Part shown: in pieces, positions 22,490 to 30,526 of the stretch | How the letters are laid out: the number at the start of each line of letters is the position of its first letter | How positions within the stretch are numbered: position 1 is the first letter of the stretch | Assembly: GCA_964506685.1 (NCBI GenBank) | Contig: CAZDMQ010000032.1 | Coordinates: 1-36,681, forward strand | Direction of reading: 5' to 3' | DNA from: UBA5336 sp964506685 | Lineage (GTDB): Bacteria > Pseudomonadota > Alphaproteobacteria > Caulobacterales > Hyphomonadaceae | DNA length: 36,681 bases | Notes under the pieces: model-generated | What the model saw: only the letters and a program-made list of their open reading frames with translations | The model's database searches: none | What the model was told of the DNA's origin: nothing | Translations under genes and position numbers: made by a program

Positions 22490-23332
22490 TCAGGCCGCGA
22501 CCGGCCGTTGCGCCGTTTCGGGGCGCTGCCAGCCACCACGGATTGAACGCGAGGGTAACAGTGCAGTCGTCACGCCCGTGAGAGTCTCGCCGTGGCCGAG
22601 CATCAGCACGCCATCTGGCTTGAGTTGTGCGGCAAGGCGGGCAGCCACTTCGGCGCGCATCGCCATGCTCATGTCACACAGGACGTGGCGGCAGAAGATC
22701 ACATCGAACTGGCCAAGCGGGCTTGCGTCGTCGATCAGGTTGTGGACCCGGAAGTTCACCGCTTCGCGCAGGGCATCCCCGATCCGCCAGCCGCCCGATT
22801 CCTGGCGCGTGAAATGCGAGAGCAGGCGGTGGATGGAGAGCCCCCGCTGGACGTCGTAGTGGCCGAAGACGCCATGGCGTGCCTGTTCCGTCATCCGCCG
22901 GCAGAGATCGGTCGACAGCAGGTCGATGCGAGCCCCCGACAGCCCGATATCCCCGGAAAGCTCCATCAGCCGGATGGCAATGGAGTAGGCTTCCTGTCCC
23001 GTTGCCCCACCCGCGCACCAGACCGTGATGCGCCCGGACTTGGATTCCCGCAGCCGGGCCGGCAGGACATCCCGCACAACCCGTTCCAGCACATCGCGCT
23101 CGCGAAAGAACCAGGTTTGCCGGGTCAGCAGGGCCGCGGCGATCTCGGCTTCGAAGACCGGGTTCGGTCGCGCCTTGAGACACGCGACGAGATCATCTGT
23201 CGAGGCGAAACCTTCGCGGCGGACAAGGCTGGCAAGCCGTGCATCGGCAAGATAGGCCTTCGACGGGGCGAGAAACTGTCCCGATTCCCGCTGGGCCAGG
23301 TCTGCGAGCGTCTTGAAACTGCTCTCGAGCAT
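22490..23332 (-). CDS. cheR: CheR chemoreceptor methyltransferase
   Basis: A 280-aa SAM-dependent methyltransferase that methylates glutamates of chemoreceptors. The N-terminal helical CheR domain (about 1-80) includes the substrate-specificity FFRE motif (QTWFFRERDVLERV). The SAM-binding site is VWCAGGATGQEAYSIAI (about 104-120), with the CheR-typical TDLCRRMTEQAR, VIFCRHVLC and LMLGHGETL. No receptors, CheA, CheW or CheB are in the window, so it must serve genes elsewhere. It lies 60 nt after the CheY-like gene on the same strand and probably belongs to the chpT operon. Confidence 0.93.
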   Translation of the reverse strand: MLESSFKTLADLAQRESGQFLAPSKAYLADARLASLVRREGFASTDDLVACLKARPNPVFEAEIAAALLTRQTWFFRERDVLERVVRDVLPARLRESKSGRITVWCAGGATGQEAYSIAIRLMELSGDIGLSGARIDLLSTDLCRRMTEQARHGVFGHYDVQRGLSIHRLLSHFTRQESGGWRIGDALREAVNFRVHNLIDDASPLGQFDVIFCRHVLCDMSMAMRAEVAARLAAQLKPDGVLMLGHGETLTGVTTALLPSRSIRGGWQRPETAQRPVAA

Positions 23333-23392
23333 GCCACCTCCGGGAACCGATCAGCATATGACGAATGCCAGGCTGATTTCCTTAACAAAGGA

Positions 23393-23758
23393 TCAAAGCA
23401 GGCCGGCCTCGGCGAACTTGCTTTCAATGATGTCCGCATCGAACGGCTTGATGATGAACTCGTTGGCGCCCGACCGTACCGCCTCCGCGATATGATCGGC
23501 GTCGTTCTCAGTGGAGCAGAACACCACCACCGGCCGCTCGCCATCCTCTTCGAGACGCAGGGCCCGCAGGAAGTCGATGCCGTTCATGACCGGCATGCTC
23601 CAGTCCAGCAGGACTGCATCCGGCATCTGGCGCCGGCATTGGGCAAGTGCCTCCGCACCGTCACTGGCTTCCTCGACTTCGAAGTCCAGCCCTTCGATGA
23701 TCCGGCTGGCAACCTTCCGCACCACACGCGAGTCATCAACAACGAGGCAACGTCTCAT
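23393..23758 (-). CDS. CheY-like single-domain response regulator
   Basis: A 121-aa stand-alone receiver domain starting at MRRCLVVDDSRVVRKVASRI. The acidic pocket is D8-D9, the phospho-acceptor D52 lies in VLLDWSMPVMNG, the Thr/Ser switch is in VVVFCSTEND, and Lys is in FIIKPFDAD. There is no output domain, so it works by protein contact, for example with the flagellar motor or a kinase. The open frame extends further upstream, but the receiver fold begins at 23758. The position between chpT and cheR makes it a candidate acceptor of phosphate from ChpT as well as from a CheA. A chpT-cheY-cheR order is, from memory, also seen in Caulobacter. Confidence 0.9.
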   Translation of the reverse strand: MRRCLVVDDSRVVRKVASRIIEGLDFEVEEASDGAEALAQCRRQMPDAVLLDWSMPVMNGIDFLRALRLEEDGERPVVVFCSTENDADHIAEAVRSGANEFIIKPFDADIIESKFAEAGLL

Positions 23759-23873
23759 ATCTGGGTCTCCGGATGGACTGTAGGTCCGACCCTCCGTGCT
23801 TCGCGTTAAGAAAGTCCTGCAACTGGATGACAGACCCGCCGGATCTCCGGGCCGCTGCCTCTGTCGCCTCCCG

Positions 23874-24518
23874 TCAGCCCTCGGCGCGTATGTTCGCGGC
23901 TGTGATCGTGACCTCTTCTTCGCCCGTGAGCTGGACCGACAGCCGCGCGCCAAGCCCCTCGGAGATCATGCACGCAAACAGCGGCTGCACGGTTCGCGCC
24001 GACCAGCCGTCCTCTGGATCACGGCCCTCGACGGCGGCGGTGACATGCTCATTGAGCCGGGCCCGCAGGCCCCTCGCAGCGACCTCCATGCAGAGCCCTG
24101 GGGCCTCGTTGCGGATCCTGACCGAAACCACGCCGCCACGGGGCAGGCAGTCGATCGCGATGAGGACGAGGTTCATCATGAGACGGGCGTGGGAGAAGCT
24201 GAGATGAGCTGTCTCGATGTCCCACTCCAGGCTCGGCTTGTGCGTCGCAGCGAACCGTTCCGTCAGCCGCTTCGCCTCGTGTATGTCGGCCGCTCCGTCC
24301 GACAATCCGATCGAGCCATAGGCGTAACGCAGGAATTCGATCCGGGCCGAAGCGTCTGACGCGCCCTTTTGCAGGAGCTCTTGGGCCGACGCCCGCATCT
24401 CGGCATCGTTCGGGTCGTTGATGAGATCCAGCGCCGAAGTGACGGAGGAAATCGGGGAGACCACATCGTGGCAGATCTTGGAGGCGACGTAGGCAGTCAG
24501 CAGGGCTGGATCGATCAT
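23874..24518 (-). CDS. chpT: ChpT histidine phosphotransferase
   Basis: ChpT passes phosphate from the hybrid kinase CckA to CtrA and CpdR. The 214-aa protein has the hallmark phospho-site SKICHDVVSPISSV with H17 in a two-helix dimerisation region (to about residue 85). A degenerate ATPase-like domain without ATP-binding boxes follows (SFSHARLMMNLVLIAIDCLP, RGGVVSVRI, ARLSVQLTGEEEVTITAA). Length and order fit ChpT. Two GANTC sites lie just upstream. Its downstream neighbours on the same strand are the CheY-like gene and cheR; ctrA, its expected target, is 3.7 kb further along. Confidence 0.93.
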   Translation of the reverse strand: MIDPALLTAYVASKICHDVVSPISSVTSALDLINDPNDAEMRASAQELLQKGASDASARIEFLRYAYGSIGLSDGAADIHEAKRLTERFAATHKPSLEWDIETAHLSFSHARLMMNLVLIAIDCLPRGGVVSVRIRNEAPGLCMEVAARGLRARLNEHVTAAVEGRDPEDGWSARTVQPLFACMISEGLGARLSVQLTGEEEVTITAANIRAEG

Positions 24519-24547
24519 TTCTGTAGCTCCCGGGGGCTGAAGACACC

Positions 24548-24562
24548 GACTCTACCAGATTC
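24548..24562. promoter_or_regulatory. Two adjacent GANTC (CcrM) sites upstream of chpT
   Basis: GACTC (24548-24552) and GATTC (24558-24562) are one helical turn apart, 30-44 nt upstream of the chpT ATG. GANTC is the CcrM methylation sequence in this group, so chpT expression could respond to replication-fork passage. No regulatory effect can be shown from sequence. Confidence 0.45.
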
Positions 24563-24614
24563 GTGTATGACGTGCGCGTGCCAAGCCGACCAGACCCGTT
24601 CGCCGGGCGATGCA

Positions 24615-24902
24615 TCAGTGCCGGACGTCCTCATCATCCTGCCGCTCGATATCATCATATCCATGCCGGGCGCTGTAAAAGAGCAGGAAGAACAATCCCC
24701 CGGCGACGGCGAGACTGGCCATGCCGCCTGCCGCATAGGCGAACCACCCGAGACCATCCATGCTGTTGCCAAGTTCGGCATTCATGCGGAGGACTGCGGC
24801 AAGCACCGCAATGCACGTCGCCGCTGCCGCCGAAACCAGGAGGATTTCGGGCCGGCTCAAGACGTGCGCTCCTTGCGATGGCACGCTTCGGTCAGGGGGC
24901 AT
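24615..24902 (-). CDS. Small two-helix membrane protein
   Basis: A 95-aa protein not recognised. The ATG at 24902 starts it just after the ydbL stop at 24913; an earlier ATG at 24944 would overlap ydbL. Two hydrophobic segments are clear: LLVSAAAATCIAVLAAVL and GGMASLAVAGGLFFLLFY. The soluble tail is short and acidic (YDDIERQDDEDVRH), which predicts both ends in the cytoplasm. It is the last gene of the ydbH-ynbE-ydbL run on this strand and may belong to the same operon, an association that is not part of the standard set. Confidence 0.62.
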   Translation of the reverse strand: MPPDRSVPSQGAHVLSRPEILLVSAAAATCIAVLAAVLRMNAELGNSMDGLGWFAYAAGGMASLAVAGGLFFLLFYSARHGYDDIERQDDEDVRH

Positions 24903-24912
24903 TGGGTGGGGC

Positions 24913-25272
24913 TCACGGCTTGCGCACCCAGCGTCCCTCGGCATTGAGGTAGTACCGGCCCGGAGCGAGCCGTGCGATCTGCTTCTCAGCAGTCATGCGC
25001 GCAACCTGCTCGGTTGTGGTCTCGGTATCGCGGGCCAGCTCATCATAGGCCGCCCGGCGCTTGGCATTGATTTCCTGAACCTGACGGCGGAGTGAGGCGT
25101 CCACGGCGCCGCCGCCGACGAAGCCGAGATAGCCGTCGATGCGCTCGCCGACAACGCCGGCCTGTTTGGCCGCGTCGATGGCCGGCGTCTGGGCGAGGGC
25201 CGGCACCGGGCGGGCCACCGCCATCGCTGCGGCACCGAGAAGGACGAGGGCAAGGAGTCGAAATAAGATCAT
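24913..25272 (-). CDS. ydbL: YdbL-family periplasmic protein (DUF1318)
   Basis: A 119-aa exported protein starting MILFRLLALVLLGAAAMAVA, with cleavage near ALAQ. The mature part fits YdbL: IDAAKQAGVVGERIDGYLG, QVQEINAKRRAAYDELA, EQVARMTAEKQIARLAPGRY and YLNAEGRWVRK. YdbL is a periplasmic factor encoded with YdbH and YnbE and thought to modulate their intermembrane bridge. It lies 20 nt after ynbE on the same strand. Confidence 0.9.
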   Translation of the reverse strand: MILFRLLALVLLGAAAMAVARPVPALAQTPAIDAAKQAGVVGERIDGYLGFVGGGAVDASLRRQVQEINAKRRAAYDELARDTETTTEQVARMTAEKQIARLAPGRYYLNAEGRWVRKP

Positions 25273-25292
25273 GCTGGGCTCCCGGGGCACCG

Positions 25293-25547
25293 TCAGAAGA
25301 GGTCAGGATTGTTCGCGATCAGCTCCTCGACTTCCTTGTCGAGTTTCACACGGACCTCCTGGTCGATCTTGACATTGAGGTTGATGGTAATCGGGTCGCT
25401 CGGCGTCTCGACAATCACTCTCGGCGTACAGGCGGAGACAAGCACGAGCGCTGCGGCTGCGAGGAGGCCTGCCGGCCGGACCGGTCCTGACGGTGGGTGT
25501 TCGGTCGCGCAATCCCAGGCAGGGAGGGGAGAAACATGGCGTATCAT
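25293..25547 (-). CDS. ynbE: YnbE-like outer-membrane lipoprotein
   Basis: A small lipoprotein with lipobox LVSAC and a mature part typical of YnbE (PSDPITINLNVKIDQEVRVK, EELIANNPDLF). In E. coli YnbE stacks as a beta-structure on the C-terminus of YdbH to reach the outer membrane. The start is unsure: ATG 25547 leaves 39 residues before the lipid Cys, long for a lipoprotein, while ATG 25598 overlaps the ydbH stop (ATGA) and would be translationally coupled but longer still. No in-frame start lies closer to the lipobox. Identity is confident; the start is not. Confidence 0.88.
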   Translation of the reverse strand: MIRHVSPLPAWDCATEHPPSGPVRPAGLLAAAALVLVSACTPRVIVETPSDPITINLNVKIDQEVRVKLDKEVEELIANNPDLF

Positions 25548-25594
25548 GGCTGCAGGTTCACCCCCGGCCCCTGAACATGGCTTGAACATGGTGA

Positions 25595-28500
25595 TCATTC
25601 ATCACCTCGGGCATCTTCTTGCACGACCGCTTCGGCAAGCCAACCGGTGCCCTTGAGCGAGGCGCCGGACTTGAGGAGCGGGATAAACGGCGCCTCGATC
25701 GCGAGATTGAAGGCGAAGGGCGCCCCGGAGAGCACGTCCGGATTGTGCCCGAGCAGGCGGATATCGACCGCCAGATCCCCGGACAGGCGTCCGTTCGTCA
25801 CGATTTCGAGCACCTCGAAGCGAAAGTCTCTCAAGGCATCGAACGCCAGGGCGGCGGTCTCGTTCACCTGCCCGGCCTGCCGTCCGGCCTCGCCGGTATA
25901 GCGTAGCGTCCCACCCGGCGCGGCAGCTTGCAGGCGGGCGCCCGCGATGATGGCATCGGTGCCGGTAAACATCAGCGGGACACGTCCTGACACCACGCCG
26001 CTGGCGGTCACGTCTGGCAGCCGGAGCGCCTCGACAAGCCCGTCAAGCGTGATGGCCTCCGCATCGACCTCCAGCCGGTTCTCAAGTCCGCCAACGGTCC
26101 AGGCTTCGTCGGACATGACCAGCTGTCCGCCGGCAAACGGCCAGGAGGCCTGCTCGACACGGATCGTCTGCGCGCCGTCGAGCTGGAAGGTCAGCGTTCC
26201 GTTCTCCAGCGTGATGCCGGGATCGATCGACGCAATGCGCACGGATTGGCCGGGCGGCGTGCTGAGCGCCAGGAAGTCATCGAACGCGACCGTGCCATTG
26301 ACCCCGCGCACCCGGCCAAGGGCGACAGTCTGGAAGCCCAGCGCGTCGAGCGCGACCCGAGCAGATACGGTCGGCCGGCCGCGCTCGATGCGGATCTCCG
26401 CATCCGCCCGCGCCGCCCCCCTCGCATCGGTGAGCAGGCCCCGGAACCGTTCGGACAGGTCGGTCGGCTGCAACCCGCCTGGCCGGAAGACAAGGGTCGG
26501 TGTGTGCAGGGTAGCTGTCCCCGACAGGCCCGGAAACGACAGGAACAGGCTGCTGTGGGCAATCAGCTCGCCGCCCGACGCCAGCCGGACCGGGCCCTCG
26601 AGCGCCAGCGTCGAGCCGCTGATGCGCAGGGCCTGGGAGGTCAGCAGCGGCTCGAAGACCGGATCATCGCCAGGCGCTGTGATCTCCACTGCGTGCAGGT
26701 GTCCACTGCCGGTCAGCGCCGCTCCCGTGCCGGTGATGGCAAGATCGAGCCCCCCGGCGGACAGCGCAGCGGGCAGGCGGCTGCCACGCAGACGGGTCGG
26801 TCCGAGCACGGCATGGAGCTCCGGCGGACCGGTCCCGAGCGCGAGGTCGATGCGTGCATCCTGTCCCGAAAGGCGCAGGTCCGAACCGGCTGCGGCATAG
26901 TCCTGTTCGAAGGTTGCCGCAGACAGTGATACCTCGAAGCCGGGCGAGGCGCGCCAGCTCACCTCGCCGCTGCCGAGGCGAAGCATCCCGCCGCCAGTTC
27001 CGATCGTGTAGGGCAGGCTCACGGCCTGATAGAAAAATGGGGTCGCCTTGCCGTCCCTGCCGGCCAACTCGATGGGCTCGCCGCTCGGGCACACCTTTGT
27101 CGCGAATGCGCCGAGCGAGAGGCCCGGCCGGACAAGGCCCTCGCTGGCAAGGCCAAGACAGGTGTTGCCGGGCGTGTCGATGCGCCAGCTTCCCTCGGCT
27201 TGCACAGCGCTCGCAGCGCCGAACAGGTCTGTCGGTCGAAGCTCGCTCCCGCCGAACCGTCCCGCCATGCTGAGGCCACCGTTCACCTCAATGCGCGTTG
27301 CCGCGCCGCCTGCTGCGGTTTCGCTCACAAGAAGCTCCAGCCGGTCGAGCTCGGCCCCGATGGTGCGCGCCCGCACGGTCCAGTCGCGAAGGCGAATGTT
27401 CTCCGCGCGCATGTCGAGCCCGCCCGGACCAAGTGCGGCCCGTTCGAGATCAAGGGTCAGCTGCGGCAGTCCGCCCCCCGACATCGCCAGTTTTCCGCCG
27501 AGTACGACATCACCGTTCGAAACCGTCAGCCATGGCGTGTCACCGGCGGGCTGCAACAGGATGTCGGCCCCGCTGGCCGAGGACAGCCGCATGGGCTCGC
27601 GCGCGCTGGCGACCAGTCCGCGAGGCCTGCGCTCGATGCGCCCCTGAAGCCCGGCCTGGAGGTCGCCAAGTGCGGCGTCCAGCGCTGCGGCCAGGGCATC
27701 CCGGTGCCCGGGCAGGCCAGGCAGTTCCGGGAGCCTTTCCAGCAGCCGGTCCCGGTGGGCCTCCGCCAGCGCTGCGGCCTCCAGTACGAGCGCGCCCTGC
27801 AGGACCTGATCCCGGAGGCCTTCAAGCGCCAGTTCACCGGTGAAGGACAAGCTGTCCGCGCGCCCTGCAGGGGCAGATACCGACCGGGCTTCGAGGGAGA
27901 CCGGTCCCGCCAGTCGGCCCGCCAGCCTGCCTGCAACCCCGCCTTCCTGCCAGTCCAGTGCGAGGTCCGCGCCGATGGCCCGGGCAGACACGTCTGCCAG
28001 CGCGCCGCGCTCGGCCTTGAGGGAGACCTGCGCCTCGCGCAGGCTGCCCGGCAGCGCGGCGGGATTCAGCGGATCGAACCTGTCGATGGCCACAAGCCCA
28101 TCCACGCTGAGCGCTTCGACGCCACCGGCCGCGGCAACAATGCGCGCCGCCCCGGCACTCCAGCGCATCCGGCGGGCGGCATCGTCGGGTCCGTCCTCGA
28201 TCGACAGCGACGCCGCCAGGGTCTCGACGGCAAGATTGCCGAGGCGCGCGTCCGGGACAGTCAGCTCCCCCTCGCCCGTCAGGTCTCCGGCATCCAGGGC
28301 CAGGTGCAGCCTGGCGACCTCCACCCGGATGTGATCTTGGCCACGCCGGAGTGCGACCGGCTCGACGGCGATGTCCAGCCCACCAGATCCGGTGTCATCG
28401 AGCGTCGCGTCGATTGCTGCGGTCACCGCACCTGCAGGCGTCGTGAGCGACAGGGTTCCCCCCTTTATGTGGAGAGCCGGCAAGGCGGCATCGCCGCCGG

Positions 28501-28867
28501 TTCTGTCGGGAATGGCACGCTCCAGCCCAAGGAGGGACAGCGCCTCTCCGTCGAATGCGGCGGCGAGGTCCGGGCCATCAAGCGTGACCTTATGGAGTGC
28601 CGGCCCGGCCAGACGGGCCCATCGCCAGCCAATCCGGACCTGCCGGGCGGCCAGTGGCGCGCCCTCGGCACTGGTCACGGCCAGCGCGCGCATCTCGAGC
28701 CCGCCGGGGTCGAGCCGGGTGATGTCCGCCTCGCAGGCAAGCTCACGGTCCCGGCACCAGCGGGTGAGATAGACCTCGGCGAGCGGTTTGCGGAACAGCC
28801 ATAATGCGCCAGTGGCCATCGCCGCCAGCAGCAGGACCAGGAGAAGGCCGCGGATCATTGTACGCAT
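25595..28867 (-). CDS. ydbH: YdbH-type AsmA-like intermembrane lipid-transport protein
   Basis: A protein of about 1090 aa with an N-terminal membrane anchor (MIRGLLLVLLLAAMATGALW) and a very long periplasmic region of repeated beta-strands, the build of the AsmA-like bridge proteins (TamB, YhdP, YdbH) that carry phospholipids to the outer membrane. The C-terminal part (TFQLDGAQTIRVEQASWPFA, RLQAAAPGGTLRYTG, NGRLSGDLAVDIRLLGHNPD) matches the YdbH family tail. ATGs at 28867 and 28858 and a TTG at 28870 all fit; 28867 is used. ynbE and ydbL follow, the diagnostic order. The divergent gene is an M23 peptidase. Confidence 0.92.
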   Translation of the reverse strand: MRTMIRGLLLVLLLAAMATGALWLFRKPLAEVYLTRWCRDRELACEADITRLDPGGLEMRALAVTSAEGAPLAARQVRIGWRWARLAGPALHKVTLDGPDLAAAFDGEALSLLGLERAIPDRTGGDAALPALHIKGGTLSLTTPAGAVTAAIDATLDDTGSGGLDIAVEPVALRRGQDHIRVEVARLHLALDAGDLTGEGELTVPDARLGNLAVETLAASLSIEDGPDDAARRMRWSAGAARIVAAAGGVEALSVDGLVAIDRFDPLNPAALPGSLREAQVSLKAERGALADVSARAIGADLALDWQEGGVAGRLAGRLAGPVSLEARSVSAPAGRADSLSFTGELALEGLRDQVLQGALVLEAAALAEAHRDRLLERLPELPGLPGHRDALAAALDAALGDLQAGLQGRIERRPRGLVASAREPMRLSSASGADILLQPAGDTPWLTVSNGDVVLGGKLAMSGGGLPQLTLDLERAALGPGGLDMRAENIRLRDWTVRARTIGAELDRLELLVSETAAGGAATRIEVNGGLSMAGRFGGSELRPTDLFGAASAVQAEGSWRIDTPGNTCLGLASEGLVRPGLSLGAFATKVCPSGEPIELAGRDGKATPFFYQAVSLPYTIGTGGGMLRLGSGEVSWRASPGFEVSLSAATFEQDYAAAGSDLRLSGQDARIDLALGTGPPELHAVLGPTRLRGSRLPAALSAGGLDLAITGTGAALTGSGHLHAVEITAPGDDPVFEPLLTSQALRISGSTLALEGPVRLASGGELIAHSSLFLSFPGLSGTATLHTPTLVFRPGGLQPTDLSERFRGLLTDARGAARADAEIRIERGRPTVSARVALDALGFQTVALGRVRGVNGTVAFDDFLALSTPPGQSVRIASIDPGITLENGTLTFQLDGAQTIRVEQASWPFAGGQLVMSDEAWTVGGLENRLEVDAEAITLDGLVEALRLPDVTASGVVSGRVPLMFTGTDAIIAGARLQAAAPGGTLRYTGEAGRQAGQVNETAALAFDALRDFRFEVLEIVTNGRLSGDLAVDIRLLGHNPDVLSGAPFAFNLAIEAPFIPLLKSGASLKGTGWLAEAVVQEDARGDE

Positions 28868-29070
28868 CAAGCTGTGTCCCGTCGGGTCCGCGCAATGGTG
28901 CCTGCCCTGTCGGTCCGCTCCCCTGATCGACGGTTCAAGTCTTGCATACCCGTTCCATGGCGAGAAGAGTGTTGCGAGCCGCGATCGTTACCGAAATTGT
29001 AATAGTTCGCGGTCTTCCTGCCTGGGAGACACTCGCTTATTGAGACGATAGTAAGTCGGTGGAGTGACGA

Positions 29071-30483
29071 TTGACGACTGGACACCTGACGCCGAGCGTA
29101 TCAGCCGCCTATCATGGCGCCGTTATCGCCACCGTCGCCGGAGGGGTTGCCCTCATCGGTGGCATCTGGTCCCACGGCCATGCCCGCACCGCGAGCCTAG
29201 GCGAAGTCGACCAGCCGCTTGCCGATCCTGCATCCCAACCGGCACCAAAGGGGGATATTTCCGCTATCGCCCCGGTGGGCGCCTGGTACACTGCGGAATT
29301 CGCGGTCCCCGAACGTCACACAAGCCGCGCCAAGGGCACGCTGAAGCGCCGCCAGACGCTGGCCGACCTGATCACCAGTCTTGGGGCCAGTCCGGCCGAC
29401 ACCTACGCGGCGCTGCAACCGCTCTATGAGGCGGACCTGCTCAACCCCCGCAGGCTCCTGCCGGGCCTCGAGGCGGAACTGACCTTCGAGCAAACAGACG
29501 GGACAACGCCTAACCTGATCGGCCTCACCGTCCGGACCGCTGAAGATCACTCCTTTCTGGTGGAGCGCCTGTCCGACGGCGAATTCGACGCCACGCGCCT
29601 GCGGACCAGGCTGTTTCCCGCGCACAAGCGGATCACCGAAACGATCGAAAGCACGCTCTACGAAGCGGCCCTCGCCGCCGGTGCCGGGGACCAGCAGGTT
29701 GTCGATTTTGCGCAGATCTTCGCCTATGACGTCGATTTCCAGCGGGAAATTCATCCGGGCGACACGTTCGAGATCGTCTATGAGGCCTTTGTCGACGAGC
29801 GCGGGACACCTGTGCGGACGGGCGATGTCATCTATGCGTCGCTCGACAGCCGGTCGACCAGCAAGGGCTTTTACCGGTTCGAAACCCCTGATGACGGCGT
29901 GGTTGACTATTATGGCGCCGACGGGTCCAGCGCCACGCGCTTCCTGATGAAGACCCCGATCAACGGCGCGCGCCTGTCATCGTCCTTCGGCTACCGTCGC
30001 CATCCCATTTCCGGCTACAACAAGTTGCACAAGGGCACTGATTTCGCCGCGCCGCGCGGCACGCCCGTCTATGCCGCCGGCCATGGCGTGGTCGAACGCG
30101 CCTCTCGCTATGGCGGCTATGGCAATTATGTGCGCATTCGCCACGCCAATGGCTACAAGACGGCCTATGCGCACCTGTCGGGCTATGGTGCCGGCGTGAA
30201 ATCCGGACGCCGCGTCCGCCAGGGCCAGGTGGTCGGCTATGTCGGCTCCACCGGCGCCTCGACCGGGCCGCACCTGCATTACGAGGTGATCCGGGATGGC
30301 AAGCATGTGAATGCCATGCGTCTCAAACTGCCCACGGGCCGCACGCTGGAGGGCGCGATCCTCGAAACCTTCGACCTCCATCGCGCCAGCATCGACCAGC
30401 TTCGTGACCGGCTTGGCGGGGCGCAGCCGGTTGATATCGAGACGGTCGCAGCACAGCCCGGCAAGCTGGCAATGCTGCAATAG
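29071..30483 (+). CDS. M23-family peptidoglycan endopeptidase (MepM/DipM type)
   Basis: A 470-aa envelope peptidase with one N-terminal membrane segment or signal anchor (AVIATVAGGVALIGGIW, about 18-34). A middle region of about 240 residues of the kind that precedes M23 domains in MepM (LADLITSLGASPADTYAALQ) follows. The LytM/M23 domain at about 300-415 has zinc ligands H320 and D324 (HKGTD), H368 (AHLS) and H401/H403 (HLH), all present, so it should be active in cutting cross-links. The start is TTG at 29071, with GGTGGAG about 6 nt before the codon; no ATG fits. It is divergent from ydbH across about 200 nt and convergent with the sulfotransferase-like gene. Confidence 0.9.
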   Translation: MTTGHLTPSVSAAYHGAVIATVAGGVALIGGIWSHGHARTASLGEVDQPLADPASQPAPKGDISAIAPVGAWYTAEFAVPERHTSRAKGTLKRRQTLADLITSLGASPADTYAALQPLYEADLLNPRRLLPGLEAELTFEQTDGTTPNLIGLTVRTAEDHSFLVERLSDGEFDATRLRTRLFPAHKRITETIESTLYEAALAAGAGDQQVVDFAQIFAYDVDFQREIHPGDTFEIVYEAFVDERGTPVRTGDVIYASLDSRSTSKGFYRFETPDDGVVDYYGADGSSATRFLMKTPINGARLSSSFGYRRHPISGYNKLHKGTDFAAPRGTPVYAAGHGVVERASRYGGYGNYVRIRHANGYKTAYAHLSGYGAGVKSGRRVRQGQVVGYVGSTGASTGPHLHYEVIRDGKHVNAMRLKLPTGRTLEGAILETFDLHRASIDQLRDRLGGAQPVDIETVAAQPGKLAMLQ

Positions 30484-30526
30484 GCGGGGCGGGGGCCGGC
30501 GATCCGGACTGTCGGTCTGCCGGTCG

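Noticed and set aside
27200..28804. 534-codon rightward open frame opposite ydbH
   Set aside because: Arg/Gly/Gln-rich composition without domain logic; antisense shadow of ydbH.
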